In this document: positions 47,271 through 56,256 of the stretch, piece after piece
Layout of the letters: every line of letters starts with the position of its first letter
How positions within the stretch are numbered: position 1 is the stretch's first letter
Origin: Candidatus Krumholzibacteriia bacterium
GTDB lineage: Bacteria > Krumholzibacteriota > Krumholzibacteriia > G020349025
Reading direction: 5' to 3'
Length of the DNA stretch: 64,000 bases
NCBI GenBank assembly: GCA_035649275.1
Contig: DASRJW010000036.1
Coordinates: 31,030-95,029 of the forward strand
The notes under the pieces: generated by a model
What the model was told of the DNA's origin: nothing
Databases searched by the model: none
What the model saw: only the letters and a program-made list of their open reading frames with translations
Position numbers and translations under genes: made by a program

Positions 47271-47840
47271 TCAGTCTCCCGCCGAGTTGTGGCGGGTGTT
47301 CTCGTCGAGCTGCACGATGAGGCCCATGAGCACGATCTGCCGCTTGTCGGCCGTGATCGACTCGATTCGTGCTTTCAGCTCGTGCTCGTTTTTCGGCTGG
47401 AGATCGGGCTTCCGGCGCTTCGACTTCTCCACCTTCAACTCGTCGGCCAGCATGGAGCCGTCTTTCTGGGGCTTGCCCTCGACCTCCACGACGTCGCCGA
47501 CGACGAGGAAGGCGAAGGGGACACCGCCTGCATTGCCGGGACCCCGGAGCGCCGTCTTCGCCGTGACCACGACCCGGTTGCCGAGGGCGGTGGTGATGAG
47601 CATGTGCAAGGAATCGACCGCCGCGACGTGGGTCTCGATCTCCCATTCATCGCGCTCGCCATCCAGCACCCGGAGTCGCGAGGCCAGGAGCTGGCCCTTG
47701 GGATCGAGGGCGCCTTTGACTTCCACCCACATCCCCTCGCGCAGGCGGGGGAACCAGACGTCGATGGGCGCCTCCACTTGCGCCAGCGCCGTGGGTCCGA
47801 GCAACAGGGCAGCGACGAGCAGCAGGCTCAGGAGCTTCAC
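47271..47840 (-). CDS. Exported DUF5666-like protein
   Basis: 189 aa from a GTG at 47840 (GGAGGCGGAGT upstream). Sec signal KLLSLLLVAALLLGPTALAQ. The body has OB-fold-like phrases (VWVEVKGALDPKGQLLASRLRVLDGERDEWEIE, later VVGDVVEVEGKPQKDGSMLADELKVEKS in pieces) typical of DUF5666-type proteins. An open frame continues upstream of the GTG into the intergenic region. No function is known. It lies downstream of, and on the same strand as, the two-component genes. Confidence 0.78.
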   Translation of the reverse strand: MKLLSLLLVAALLLGPTALAQVEAPIDVWFPRLREGMWVEVKGALDPKGQLLASRLRVLDGERDEWEIETHVAAVDSLHMLITTALGNRVVVTAKTALRGPGNAGGVPFAFLVVGDVVEVEGKPQKDGSMLADELKVEKSKRRKPDLQPKNEHELKARIESITADKRQIVLMGLIVQLDENTRHNSAGD

Positions 47841-47971
47841 ACTCCGCCTCCGATGGGATGCCGGGTCCAGGATCTGGGGAACGCCGGCCCTCTCCAGCCT
47901 AGGGGATCGGGAACCGACCGGTGTCACCGTCGTGTCGCTCCCATGTCGCAGAAAGGTAACAAGCCGTCGCA

Positions 47972-48673
47972 TCAAGACCCACCCCCTCCCTCGGGTTCGA
48001 AGAGGTAGCCGGCGCCGCGGGCGGTCCGGATGTACTGCGGTGCCTCCGGATCGGCTTCGATCTTCTTGCGCAGGCGGGCGATGTGATTGTCCACGGTGCG
48101 GGTGGTCGGAAACACCTCGTATCCCCAGATGTCGTTGAGGAGCTGCTCCCGCGTCAGGAGCGTGCCGGCGTGGGCGATGAAGTAGGCCAGGAGGCGGAAC
48201 TCCCGCGCCGAAAGCTCCACACCCTGGTCCCCCTTGCGCACGGCTTGACGTTTGAAGTCCACCGTCACCTCGCCGAAGCGGAAGAGCTCGGGCTCCTTGC
48301 GATTCCCCTGCGTGCGGCGCAGCACCGAACGGACCCGCGCCACCAGCTCCCGCAAGCTGAACGGCTTGGTGATGTAGTCGTCGGCGCCGAGCTCGAGACC
48401 GAGGACGCGATCGTTCTCCTCCCCCCGTGCGGTGAGGAGGATGATCGGCAGGTTGCGGTTCTCGTCGCGCAGCCTCTTGGTGATCTCCAGCCCGCTCATC
48501 CCGGGTAGCATGATGTCCAGGATCACCAGGGAGGGCTTGCCGGCCCGGGCGCGCTCCAGCCCGAGGCGGCCGTTCGGGGCGCACTCGACCTCGAAGCCCT
48601 CGCTGGTGAACGCGGCTTCGAGACCTCCGGCGATGCTGCGATCGTCTTCGACCACCAGAATCTTCTCAGCCAT
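47972..48673 (-). CDS. OmpR/PhoB-family response regulator
   Basis: 233 aa. Receiver domain with the phospho-acceptor Asp53 (LVILDIMLPGMSG) and DD at 10-11; winged-helix DNA-binding domain from about 130 (LSAREFRLLAYFIAHAG, VDNHIARLRKKIEADPEAPQYIRTARGAGYLF in pieces). Its start overlaps the end of the sensor kinase by eight bases, so the pair is translated together. The target genes are unknown; the putative Pho-box-like repeats upstream of the phosphatase at 59682 are one candidate (speculative). Confidence 0.93.
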   Translation of the reverse strand: MAEKILVVEDDRSIAGGLEAAFTSEGFEVECAPNGRLGLERARAGKPSLVILDIMLPGMSGLEITKRLRDENRNLPIILLTARGEENDRVLGLELGADDYITKPFSLRELVARVRSVLRRTQGNRKEPELFRFGEVTVDFKRQAVRKGDQGVELSAREFRLLAYFIAHAGTLLTREQLLNDIWGYEVFPTTRTVDNHIARLRKKIEADPEAPQYIRTARGAGYLFEPEGGGGS

Positions 48674-50897
48674 GACGGAGCTCCCCGAAACGCCAGCGCG
48701 CGGCGCTGCGCTGCGCTCGCGCCTCCCCCGGCGGCTGCACCGGGAACCAGAGAGTGAAGGTCGCTCCTTGGCCGCGTCGGCTGTCGACGGTCACCCGTCC
48801 CCGATGCGCCTCCGCGACGCGACGCACCACGGCGAGACCGAGACCGAGCCCGGCGTGGTGGCTGCTGCCCCCTGCTTCCCCCCGATAGAAGTCTTCGAAG
48901 ATGCGCTTCTGCTCCAGCGGATCCACGCCGATCCCATGATCCTGCACTTGCACGGCGACTTCCGCGCCGCGACGGAAAGCCCGCACCGCCAAGCGGCGCT
49001 CGTCCTCGGAGTATTGCACGGCATTGGCCAGCAGGTTGAGCAGCGCCTGGCGCACCGCGTCGGCATCCAGGCGCAGCTCCGGCAGGTCGGGTTCCACCTC
49101 GATCGTGTACTGGAACCCGCCGTTCTCGGCCTGGGCCCGAAATCCCTCGGCGACCCCCTGCACCAGGGCCCCGATTTCCTCGAACTCCAGAGGCGCCGCC
49201 GCGATGCCGCGCTCGCGGCGGGCGAAGTCCAGCACCTGGTCGATGAGACGTTGCAGGCGATCGCACTCCCGGCGGATCGTCTTCAAGTGCTGCAGGCGCT
49301 GCACCGGGCTCAAGCTGTCGCCCCCTTCCTCGAGCAGTTCTCCATACATGCGGATGGAGGTGAGCGGCGTGCGCAGCTCGTGGGACACCCGGGACACCAG
49401 ACCCGTCTTGAGCCGCGCCAGCTGTGCTTGCCGGCGCCAGCCGACGACGAGCAGCGTCGTTCCCGCAGCGATGGTCACGAGGAGGAGGAAGACGAAATAG
49501 AGGAAGACCTTGGTGCGGAAGTCCACCGGCCTACCGCCGCTCGCCAGGGCCGGCGACCACACCGCCACGCTCCAGAAATCGAGGGGGAAGTCGAGGTTGC
49601 GGCTGACGAGAGGAGGGCCGGCGATGCCGTGGCCGCCCTCGAGACGGCGGCCCTCCCCGTCCACCATGGCGAGCCTGGCGTCCCCGGGCCGTTGCTGGCG
49701 CTCCAGGATCGCCGGCAGCAGAGTGCGGTTCATTTCCTCCAGGTCGATCTCGAAGCCCACGAGCCCGGCCACCGTGGTGCCGCTGGCGTCGGGGAGATAG
49801 AGATAGGCCAGCAGGAAGGGACGGCCCTCCGCGGTATCGGAGACGTAGCGCACCTCGGTGGAGTACGCGAGCCCATCGAGGGAAGCGCGGATGAGCTTGC
49901 GCGACAGCTTGTGCGCGAAGTACTGCGACCCCACCTGCTTCTTCGGTCGGCCGCGGACGGCGTCGTAGCGTGCCTGCAAGGCGCGCCATTCGGGCGGCGA
50001 TGGACGTGGCAGCAAACGCCCTAGGCGCTCCTCGATGCGCTCGACGAAGATGTCGTACTGCAAGCGCCCGATCGCATCGGAGCTCTGCACCAGGTCCTCA
50101 TAGAGCGTCACCAGCGCCTCCGCCGCGGCCAAAGCAGCGCCTCTCTCTTGCTGCGCCCGCGCGATCTGCTGCAAGGCCTGCAGCCGCAGCGGTTGATTGT
50201 CCAGGTCATAGGCGTCGGCGTTCTCCCGCAGGATGACCTCGAACACCTGGATCGCTGCATCCCAATGGCGAGCGCGGATGTGGGCCCGGCCGATGCCGGC
50301 GCGGGCGATGGCCTGCAGGCCGGGTGTCTGCGCCACGGCAAGCAACGCTTCATAGGCTCGCTGCGCCGCCGCCGCGTCGTCGCCGTCGAACTCCGCGGCC
50401 TCGGCTGCCGCCAGCAACTCCTGGAAGCGTTCGGCATCCTCCGCATCGAGGGACTGCAACTCGAGCGGCGTCGCCGCGCTCTCCGTGGGGGTGTCCGGTG
50501 GGTACAGCTGGCGGCCCGACACGTGCAACAGGTGACCGGCGCGCACGAAAGCCAGACCTTTCACTCCCGAGACGGTGGTGATCATCTCGTCGGCTCGGGA
50601 CTCCCAGCCGACGTTCCGAGGCACGAGCCCCTTCCAAGCATTCTCCAGCGTTGCCAGCTCACCATGGATGGCGCGGGCAGCGATCTCGGCGTCGCCGGCT
50701 CGGTCCGCCAGGAGCCGCGCCGCCGAGGCGCGGCGCTCGTTCTCGACGGCGCGCAGGCTGAAATAGCCCAGCAAACAGCTCGGGACGAGCACGAGCAGAA
50801 AGAAGACCAGCCCGAGCTGTAGGTGTGGATTGCGCAGCCGATGTCTCGTCAAGGGGCCCTCGAGTGGGAAGCGCCTGGTGCCGAGCTTGGACGCCAC
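48666..50897 (-). CDS. Sensor histidine kinase with large TPR-like extracytoplasmic domain
   Basis: 743 aa. Membrane segments at about 28-47 and 463-486 enclose a ~415-residue extracytoplasmic region. Its middle (about 150-300) is Ala/Glu-rich helical with TPR-like phrases (AAQRAYEALLAVAQ, HWDAAIQVFEVILREN, AAAEALVTLYEDLVQ), followed by a Cache-like segment (LLAYLYLPDASGTTVAGLVGFEI). The cytoplasmic part has the H-box VSRVSHELRTP (H506), N-box LLNLLANAVQYSED, G1 QDHGIGVDP and G2 LGLGLAVVRR. A TPR-type sensory domain is unusual for histidine kinases and suggests peptide or protein sensing. Confidence 0.92.
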   Translation of the reverse strand: MASKLGTRRFPLEGPLTRHRLRNPHLQLGLVFFLLVLVPSCLLGYFSLRAVENERRASAARLLADRAGDAEIAARAIHGELATLENAWKGLVPRNVGWESRADEMITTVSGVKGLAFVRAGHLLHVSGRQLYPPDTPTESAATPLELQSLDAEDAERFQELLAAAEAAEFDGDDAAAAQRAYEALLAVAQTPGLQAIARAGIGRAHIRARHWDAAIQVFEVILRENADAYDLDNQPLRLQALQQIARAQQERGAALAAAEALVTLYEDLVQSSDAIGRLQYDIFVERIEERLGRLLPRPSPPEWRALQARYDAVRGRPKKQVGSQYFAHKLSRKLIRASLDGLAYSTEVRYVSDTAEGRPFLLAYLYLPDASGTTVAGLVGFEIDLEEMNRTLLPAILERQQRPGDARLAMVDGEGRRLEGGHGIAGPPLVSRNLDFPLDFWSVAVWSPALASGGRPVDFRTKVFLYFVFLLLVTIAAGTTLLVVGWRRQAQLARLKTGLVSRVSHELRTPLTSIRMYGELLEEGGDSLSPVQRLQHLKTIRRECDRLQRLIDQVLDFARRERGIAAAPLEFEEIGALVQGVAEGFRAQAENGGFQYTIEVEPDLPELRLDADAVRQALLNLLANAVQYSEDERRLAVRAFRRGAEVAVQVQDHGIGVDPLEQKRIFEDFYRGEAGGSSHHAGLGLGLAVVRRVAEAHRGRVTVDSRRGQGATFTLWFPVQPPGEARAQRSAARWRFGELRHG

Positions 50898-50965
50898 CGC
50901 TTACCGAGTCGAGAGTGTAAGCCCGGCCTCTCCCACCCCGCCAGCCACCAGGTCACGGAAAGGGA

Positions 50966-51499
50966 CTAATCATCTTCCTCTTCCAGAGGCTTCTTCTCTT
51001 CCTTGAGAATCTTGCCATCGAGGCCGAGCTCGACCGACCACAACTGTTTCTCGGGAGTCATGAGGAGGACCTCGTAGGCACGCAGCTTCTCTTCCTTCTT
51101 CCCCGCTACCTCCGTGCTCTCCACCACATCGATGATCTCCTCGACGATCTTGTACTTCGCCTTCGCGTACTTGCCCTCGAGGCTCGTGAGCACCGGCTCG
51201 GGCAGGTTCTTGCGCGTGATCTGCTTCTCGATCAGGAGGATCGCGCCTTCGGTAGTGACGGTTACATCGATGTTGGGGTAGCTCTTGTTTTCCAGGCTGA
51301 TCTCGTAGACCTCTTGTCCTTCGGGCGTCTTCTCCTTGCCCGCCCCTGTCACCTTGGCATCGGCGAACCAAGCTTTGACGGCGTCCATGACCGGCGCCGG
51401 TACCTTGTCCAACGCCACTTCGCCGGCCGTGGCACCGCCGGCCAGGGTGCCGAGCAGCAAGCCCATGATGGCTCCGTGCCGCGAGATCATCATTCGCAT
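50966..51499 (-). CDS. Exported PepSY-like protein
   Basis: 177 aa from ATG 51499 (GAGGAGAGTCG upstream). Signal peptide GAIMGLLLGTLAGGATAGE. The body repeats the PepSY-type pattern twice (PAPVMDAVKAWFADAKVTGAGKEK..., YEISLENKSYPNIDVTVTTEGAILLIEKQI; PVLTSLEGKYAKAKYKIVEEIIDV in pieces) and ends in an acidic EEEDD. Such proteins sit in the periplasm with unknown function. Immediately upstream on the same strand is the repeat protein (42-base gap), downstream the sensor kinase (68 bases). Confidence 0.82.
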   Translation of the reverse strand: MRMMISRHGAIMGLLLGTLAGGATAGEVALDKVPAPVMDAVKAWFADAKVTGAGKEKTPEGQEVYEISLENKSYPNIDVTVTTEGAILLIEKQITRKNLPEPVLTSLEGKYAKAKYKIVEEIIDVVESTEVAGKKEEKLRAYEVLLMTPEKQLWSVELGLDGKILKEEKKPLEEEDD

Positions 51500-51540
51500 C
51501 GACTCTCCTCCTCGGGTCTTTCGTGTGTTCGTGAGGACTT

Positions 51541-53235
51541 CTATTTCAAGAGAACGACTTTGCCGGGCCCGTCCACGGCTTGGCCGTTCACCGACATCCG
51601 GTAGAAGTAGGCCCCCGACGCCAGCGAACGTCCTCTGTCGTCCAACCCATCCCACCCGGCCTCGTGCGCTCCGGGTTCGAACATCTTGCGCACGAGCTGG
51701 CGCACGAGGCGTCCATGGGCATCCAGGATGTCGATCTGCACCAGGCCCGTCGCAGCGATCTGGAAGTGGATCGTGGTTCGGGGGTTGAACGGATTCGGCC
51801 GCGCCCGCCCCAGGATGTTCCGCGGCGCGCCGGGGAGCTCTGCGGGTGCATCGGTCAGGGTGAAGCCGACCAACGAGGTCACGTACACCGCGCCGCGAGC
51901 GCCGCCCCCGTCGTCGTCGCCGGCGGCACCGATGACCAGGGTTTGTGCCGAGGCCCCCACACCGTCCAGGTCTCCGATGCAGGCCAGGGTCCCGCCGAAG
52001 TCGTCCCCGTCATCCATGGGAGCGGTGAAGTTGCCCTCCGTGTCACTGATCTTCTGATAGGACCAAACCGTCCCGCTTCGGGTCAGGAAGAGCATGTACA
52101 CGGCGCCGCGATCGATCCCGCCGTCGTCATCGCCGATGGCACCGACCGCGAGGGCAGCGGCGCTCGGGCCGAAGACCGGACCGACGGCATCGAAGTCGCA
52201 CAGATCGGACAGAGCTCCGCCGAACTCGTCGAGATCGTCGAGGACGGCGGTGAAGCCGCCTTCGAGGTTGCTGATCTTCTGGTGCGAGAGGACACTGCCG
52301 TTGCTGGCCAGGAAGAGAATGTAGACGGCGCCGCGATCGCCGCCGCCGTCGTCATCGCCCACGACGCCAATGGCGAGCGCGAGGGCGCTCGGCCCTCCCA
52401 GGTCGAGGTCGCCCAGGCTGGTCACCGCGCTGCCGAACTGGTCCAGGTCGTCGATCACGCCGGTGAAGCCGCCTTCGAGGTCGCTGATCTTCTGGTGCGA
52501 GAGGACGGTGCCGTTGCTGGCCAGGAAGAGAATGTAGACGGCGCCGCGATCGGCACCGCCGTCGTCGTCGCCCACGGCTCCGACGGCGAGAGCGGCGACA
52601 CTGGGTCCTGCCCCGTCGAGATCTCCCAATCCGGCGACGGTACCGCCGAACTCGTCGCCATTGTCGATGATGGGGGTGAAGTTGCCGGCGGTATCGCTGA
52701 TCTTCTGGAAGGAGAGGACGGTGCCGTTGCTGGCCAGGAAGAGAATGTACACCGCGCCACGGTTGGTGCCGCCGTCGTCGTCGCCCACGGTACCCACGGC
52801 CAGGGCCGCCACACTGGGTCCCGCTCCGTCGAGGTCGCCCAGATAGGCGAGGGAGCTGCCGAACTCGTCGACGTTGTCGATGAGGGCGGTGAAGTTCCCG
52901 GCGAGATCGCTGATCTTCTGATTGGAGAGGACGGTGCCGTTGCTGGCCAAGAAGAGGATGTACACCGCGCCGCGCCCGCTCCCCCCGTCATCGTCCCCGA
53001 TGACACCGACCGCGACGGCGCCGGCGCTGGGGCCCGCACCGTCGAGGTCCCCGAGACCCACGACGGCGCCCCCGAACTCGTCCAGATTGTCGATGGTGGC
53101 GACGAGATTGCCCTCCGTGCTGCTGACCTTCTGGTAAGTGAGAACGGTGCTCGGTTGCGACCTGGCCTTGTCGCAAAGCGCGAGACTGCCAAGAGTGATG
53201 AGGATCACGGAGACACCAGAGGCAGCGAAGCGCAT
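51541..53235 (-). CDS. Secreted FG-GAP/integrin-like repeat protein with FlgD-like C-terminal domain
   Basis: 564 aa from ATG 53235 (GGGAGTTGGCG upstream); a GTG at 53250 is also in frame. Signal peptide within the first ~27 residues. Six ~71-residue repeats follow from about residue 35, each with a QKIS...EF start, a GDLDGAG motif and a GDDDGG...RGAVYILFL motif, reminiscent of calcium-binding FG-GAP blades in beta-propellers. The C-terminal ~90 residues (ARPNPFNPRTTIHFQI, VQIDILDAHGRLVRQLV, GAYFYRMSV) form the FlgD/T9SS-like module common in this kind of lineage, probably anchoring or sorting. Role in adhesion or surface structure is inference. Confidence 0.88.
   Translation of the reverse strand: MRFAASGVSVILITLGSLALCDKARSQPSTVLTYQKVSSTEGNLVATIDNLDEFGGAVVGLGDLDGAGPSAGAVAVGVIGDDDGGSGRGAVYILFLASNGTVLSNQKISDLAGNFTALIDNVDEFGSSLAYLGDLDGAGPSVAALAVGTVGDDDGGTNRGAVYILFLASNGTVLSFQKISDTAGNFTPIIDNGDEFGGTVAGLGDLDGAGPSVAALAVGAVGDDDGGADRGAVYILFLASNGTVLSHQKISDLEGGFTGVIDDLDQFGSAVTSLGDLDLGGPSALALAIGVVGDDDGGGDRGAVYILFLASNGSVLSHQKISNLEGGFTAVLDDLDEFGGALSDLCDFDAVGPVFGPSAAALAVGAIGDDDGGIDRGAVYMLFLTRSGTVWSYQKISDTEGNFTAPMDDGDDFGGTLACIGDLDGVGASAQTLVIGAAGDDDGGGARGAVYVTSLVGFTLTDAPAELPGAPRNILGRARPNPFNPRTTIHFQIAATGLVQIDILDAHGRLVRQLVRKMFEPGAHEAGWDGLDDRGRSLASGAYFYRMSVNGQAVDGPGKVVLLK
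51868..53133 (-). repeat. Six ~213-bp coding repeats (propeller-like blades)
   Basis: Each unit begins with codons for QKxSxxxG and contains GDLDGAG and GDDDGG blocks. Adjacent units share long near-identical DNA blocks around the LFLASNGTVLS coding segment; the fifth carries a short insertion. Confidence 0.8.
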
Positions 53236-53491
53236 CGCCAACTCCCGCACATGCTGTTAGGTGGCAGACAATCCCCGGGGTGGCGTCATGATAGCACCCA
53301 CCGCGGGATCGAGTCAAACTCGCCGAGATTTCTCCGCGCTCGCGGCGATCCACATCGCGACGAACGAGCGCACACGAGGCGCACGACGAAGCAATCCGGG
53401 CGAATTCACCCAGGTCGCGGCGACGTGGTGCCCAGCGCGCCCGAAGAATCCTCAAACCCGTGGAGGCGCGCACGTCCACGGGGACGACACA

Positions 53492-54349
53492 CTAGAAGCT
53501 GATGAGCACGCCGACCTCTGGCGCCCAATCCGTCGCCTTGGAAGTCAGCCCGAAGGCGCTGTTCATCTTCAGGAATGCCCGGCGCGAGAAGTGCCATTGC
53601 GCTTCGGGGATGAACTCGACCTCGTCCTGGGTTCCCTCGACGCCGACGTAGACCCGCCAATGAGAGTTCAGACGGCGCAGGTACTCGAGGGCCATCTCTC
53701 CCAGTTCCACCACGTCCTCGGCTTTGTCGTATTCGATGGCAGCCCGCACGGTCATCGTGCCGAAACCGAAACCGCGGGTGACGCCTGCTCCCAGCTTGAA
53801 CTCCCAGTCGGTGGTTCCGATGAGCGAACCCTCGTCTTGCGTCGGGATCACGGTCTCGAAGTAGCTGAAGACCTCCGGATGGCTCTGGGTTTCCTTGGTC
53901 CAGCGGTAGCGGATCTGTCCCTCCACATCCCCCAGGCCGGATTCCTCGAGCTCCGCCGGCAGGGCCGTAGGATCGGCGCTGCTCTTTTCCAGCTTGGCCT
54001 TGATGATCGCCGCCTCCAGCTCGAAGGCGAGGCGGTCGGTGAGACCGTAGCCGATGAAGATGAGCCCTTCGTAGGCGCGATATTTGCCGCGAAAGTCCTC
54101 GTCGAGGCCGAAGCCTAGGTCGCTCGGGGCATACTCGGCATTGTCATCATGGTAGTACTCGAAGAACGGATAGACGAACCACTGGCCGTCGTTGACATAG
54201 GTGCCGAACTGGGACAGCGGGATGCCTTCGCCGCGATCACGCAGATACTTCGGCAGATTCTCCGTTTCGAGATGACCCGGAAAGTTTCCGGCCCTGCTCG
54301 TCCCGGCCCAGAGCCCAAGAGCGAAAAGGCCAAGCACCAGAGACTTCAT
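53492..54349 (-). CDS. Putative outer-membrane beta-barrel protein
   Basis: 285 aa from ATG 54349 (AGGAGGCG upstream). Signal peptide ending around SRAG. The rest is rich in alternating aromatic and polar residues (FVYPFFEYYHDDNAEY, LSFELEAAIIK-like strands, WRVYVGVEGTQDEVEFIPEAQW) and ends in VGVLISF with a C-terminal Phe, typical for outer-membrane barrels. No specific family or ligand is recognisable. It follows the tandem pair at 54457-56102 on the same strand and may belong to that transcript. Confidence 0.78.
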   Translation of the reverse strand: MKSLVLGLFALGLWAGTSRAGNFPGHLETENLPKYLRDRGEGIPLSQFGTYVNDGQWFVYPFFEYYHDDNAEYAPSDLGFGLDEDFRGKYRAYEGLIFIGYGLTDRLAFELEAAIIKAKLEKSSADPTALPAELEESGLGDVEGQIRYRWTKETQSHPEVFSYFETVIPTQDEGSLIGTTDWEFKLGAGVTRGFGFGTMTVRAAIEYDKAEDVVELGEMALEYLRRLNSHWRVYVGVEGTQDEVEFIPEAQWHFSRRAFLKMNSAFGLTSKATDWAPEVGVLISF

Positions 54350-54456
54350 TCCCACGCCTCCTGCATCCGGGGCCAACCGCCGCGGACGCTCCGGGGTCCT
54401 GTCGCCACTCGCGGCCCAGGAGAAGCGGGCCTTTTCCCTCGTGGCGACTCTTGCAC

Positions 54457-55215
54457 TCAGCGCGCCTCGAGCTCGACCAGTTGGAGGGACTTGCCCTCTC
54501 CGAAGATCTCTTGGACGAGGCCGACTCCGCGGCAATAGCACTTGCGCTGGGAGGTCTTGCCGATGGGGTCGAAGTCCTCGGTCTCGATGCAGTCCTTGTA
54601 GGTTCCGGCGGGGACGGTGACCGTGGTTCCCGCAGCGACTACCTTGGAGCGATCCTCGGCCACGCCCGGAGCGCGCTCGGTTTCGAAGACATCCCCGACC
54701 TTCGGGGCCGCGGGCATGAACATGCCGGCGCGGGCGCCGTCCTCGCCGGCCCGCCATTGGCCGCCGTGGCTGACGATCTCGCCGTCGTCGTAATCGTCGA
54801 CCTTTTCCCCGATGTAGTACACCGCGCCCGAGCGGTGCTGGGCGTAGTAGTCCTCCGTCTTTTCCACCAGCTCGCCGTCTTCGAAGTCGGAGACCTCGAC
54901 GACCGTGACCTCTACTCCGGCCACGGTCGCGTGCACGTCGCGGACGGTGACCTCCACCCGGATCTCGACCGCCTCCCCCGTCTCGGGGTCGAGCTCCTCG
55001 CCCTCGAACACCGCTCGCTTCATCGACGCGAAGGCCACATAGGGGTTGGCGATGACCGGCGAGAGCTCGGACACTTCGACGCCCAGATCGGCCTGGGCCT
55101 TACCTTCGGGGCCGGGTTTGTCGGCGTCGACGGTGGCGGCCAGCAGTGCCGGCGCGGTGCAGCCGAGCACCAGGGCCCGCAGCAGGACGAAGGGTGACAT
55201 CCCTGTCCTTTTCAT
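54457..55215 (-). CDS. Secreted protein, related to the adjacent lipoprotein
   Basis: 252 aa. Signal peptide VLLRALVLGCTAPALLA. Acidic beta-rich body with GAVYYIGEKVDDYDDGEIVSHGGQW, PKVGDVFETERAPGVAEDR, and the closing CYCRGVGLVQEIFGEGKSLQLVEL. The end parallels the neighbour's YYAPGVGVVLVGAVDDPEGEKLELINI, so the two genes are probably tandem paralogues. I recognise no named family. The ATG overlaps the upstream stop by four bases (ATGA), so the pair is co-translated. Confidence 0.78.
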   Translation of the reverse strand: MKRTGMSPFVLLRALVLGCTAPALLAATVDADKPGPEGKAQADLGVEVSELSPVIANPYVAFASMKRAVFEGEELDPETGEAVEIRVEVTVRDVHATVAGVEVTVVEVSDFEDGELVEKTEDYYAQHRSGAVYYIGEKVDDYDDGEIVSHGGQWRAGEDGARAGMFMPAAPKVGDVFETERAPGVAEDRSKVVAAGTTVTVPAGTYKDCIETEDFDPIGKTSQRKCYCRGVGLVQEIFGEGKSLQLVELEAR

Positions 55216-56102
55216 TGCATCCGTTTCGTGCGCCGATAGGCGTCGCTCACCTCGTAAGCGCGCGCTTCCAGCTTGAGAGCCGCCGCGCGGGCATCCGCCA
55301 TCTCCTGCTCGTTGAGCTCCAGGATGTTGATCAGCTCCAGCTTCTCACCCTCGGGATCGTCCACGGCACCGACGAGAACGACACCGACGCCGGGCGCGTA
55401 GTATTTGCGCTGATGACCGCTCCCCACCTCGTACGGGCTCCGTTCATCGATCACCAGCACGTTCTCGTAGCAGTTGAAGGGAACACAGGCCGTCTGGCCC
55501 TCCTGGTAGACGAAGGCGCAATCGAGGAAGTTGACGTCCGGTGCCCAGCCTTGGAGGAACTTCGTCCCCACCGGTGCATTCTCGGTCACCAGGATTCCCG
55601 CTTCGGAACCTTTGCGACCGGAGATCCAGGCGCTGGGAGCGCCGAGGAACTCCCCTTCGAAGTACTCTTCCGGGTACTCCCCCATGGTCCAGATATTGCC
55701 GTCGTCATCCTGGGCGAAGAAAGCGAGCTCCGCCTCCACGAGCACGCCATTGTTGTAGTCCCGGTCCCACATGACCACGGAGCGCACACCGTCGATCTCC
55801 TTGGTCAAGTCGGTCACGGTGAAGACCACCCGATGCGCGAGCGTTCCGCCGCCTCGGTTGGCCGTGCCATCGAGGATGAACTGCTTCCCTGGCGCGAGCG
55901 GGAAGAAACGGTTGTCGATCACAGTCGGGTTGGAGAAATCCCTTGGACTGAAGATCGTAGCGTCCCCGCACTCGCCGAAGCCCGGGTTCTGGGGACCGGT
56001 GGGGGTGCTGGGTTCGTCGCTACAACCAACCCAGACGAGAATCGGGAGGGCGGCCAGCGCCCAGACCAAGAACCACGATCGCCGGTGGCGAGAGTACCGC
56101 AT
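55212..56102 (-). CDS. Putative lipoprotein, paired with a paralogue
   Basis: 296 aa from ATG 56102, which has GGAGG close upstream; an earlier in-frame ATG (56114) lacks this. Signal peptide with lipobox-like WVGC. Core: RFFPLAPGKQFILDG, RSVVMWDRDYNNGVLVEAELAFFAQDDDGNIWTMGEYPEEY in pieces, ENAPVGTKFLQG, then RKYYAPGVGVVLV. Its length and pattern suggest a beta-rich domain shared with the downstream gene. Function unknown; probably an outer-membrane or periplasmic protein. Confidence 0.78.
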   Translation of the reverse strand: MRYSRHRRSWFLVWALAALPILVWVGCSDEPSTPTGPQNPGFGECGDATIFSPRDFSNPTVIDNRFFPLAPGKQFILDGTANRGGGTLAHRVVFTVTDLTKEIDGVRSVVMWDRDYNNGVLVEAELAFFAQDDDGNIWTMGEYPEEYFEGEFLGAPSAWISGRKGSEAGILVTENAPVGTKFLQGWAPDVNFLDCAFVYQEGQTACVPFNCYENVLVIDERSPYEVGSGHQRKYYAPGVGVVLVGAVDDPEGEKLELINILELNEQEMADARAAALKLEARAYEVSDAYRRTKRMQ

Positions 56103-56256
56103 ACGTTCCTCCATGAGGGGCTATTTCGATGAGACCACGAAAAAAGGCGAGGCGTCAATTCGACTGCCCCGCGGACCATGATGTCGCCAATTTCGGACGC
56201 GAAAACGCATGTCTCGACCGCTGGCGCGCCGAAACACGAGGAGCGTCTGCGCTGTT

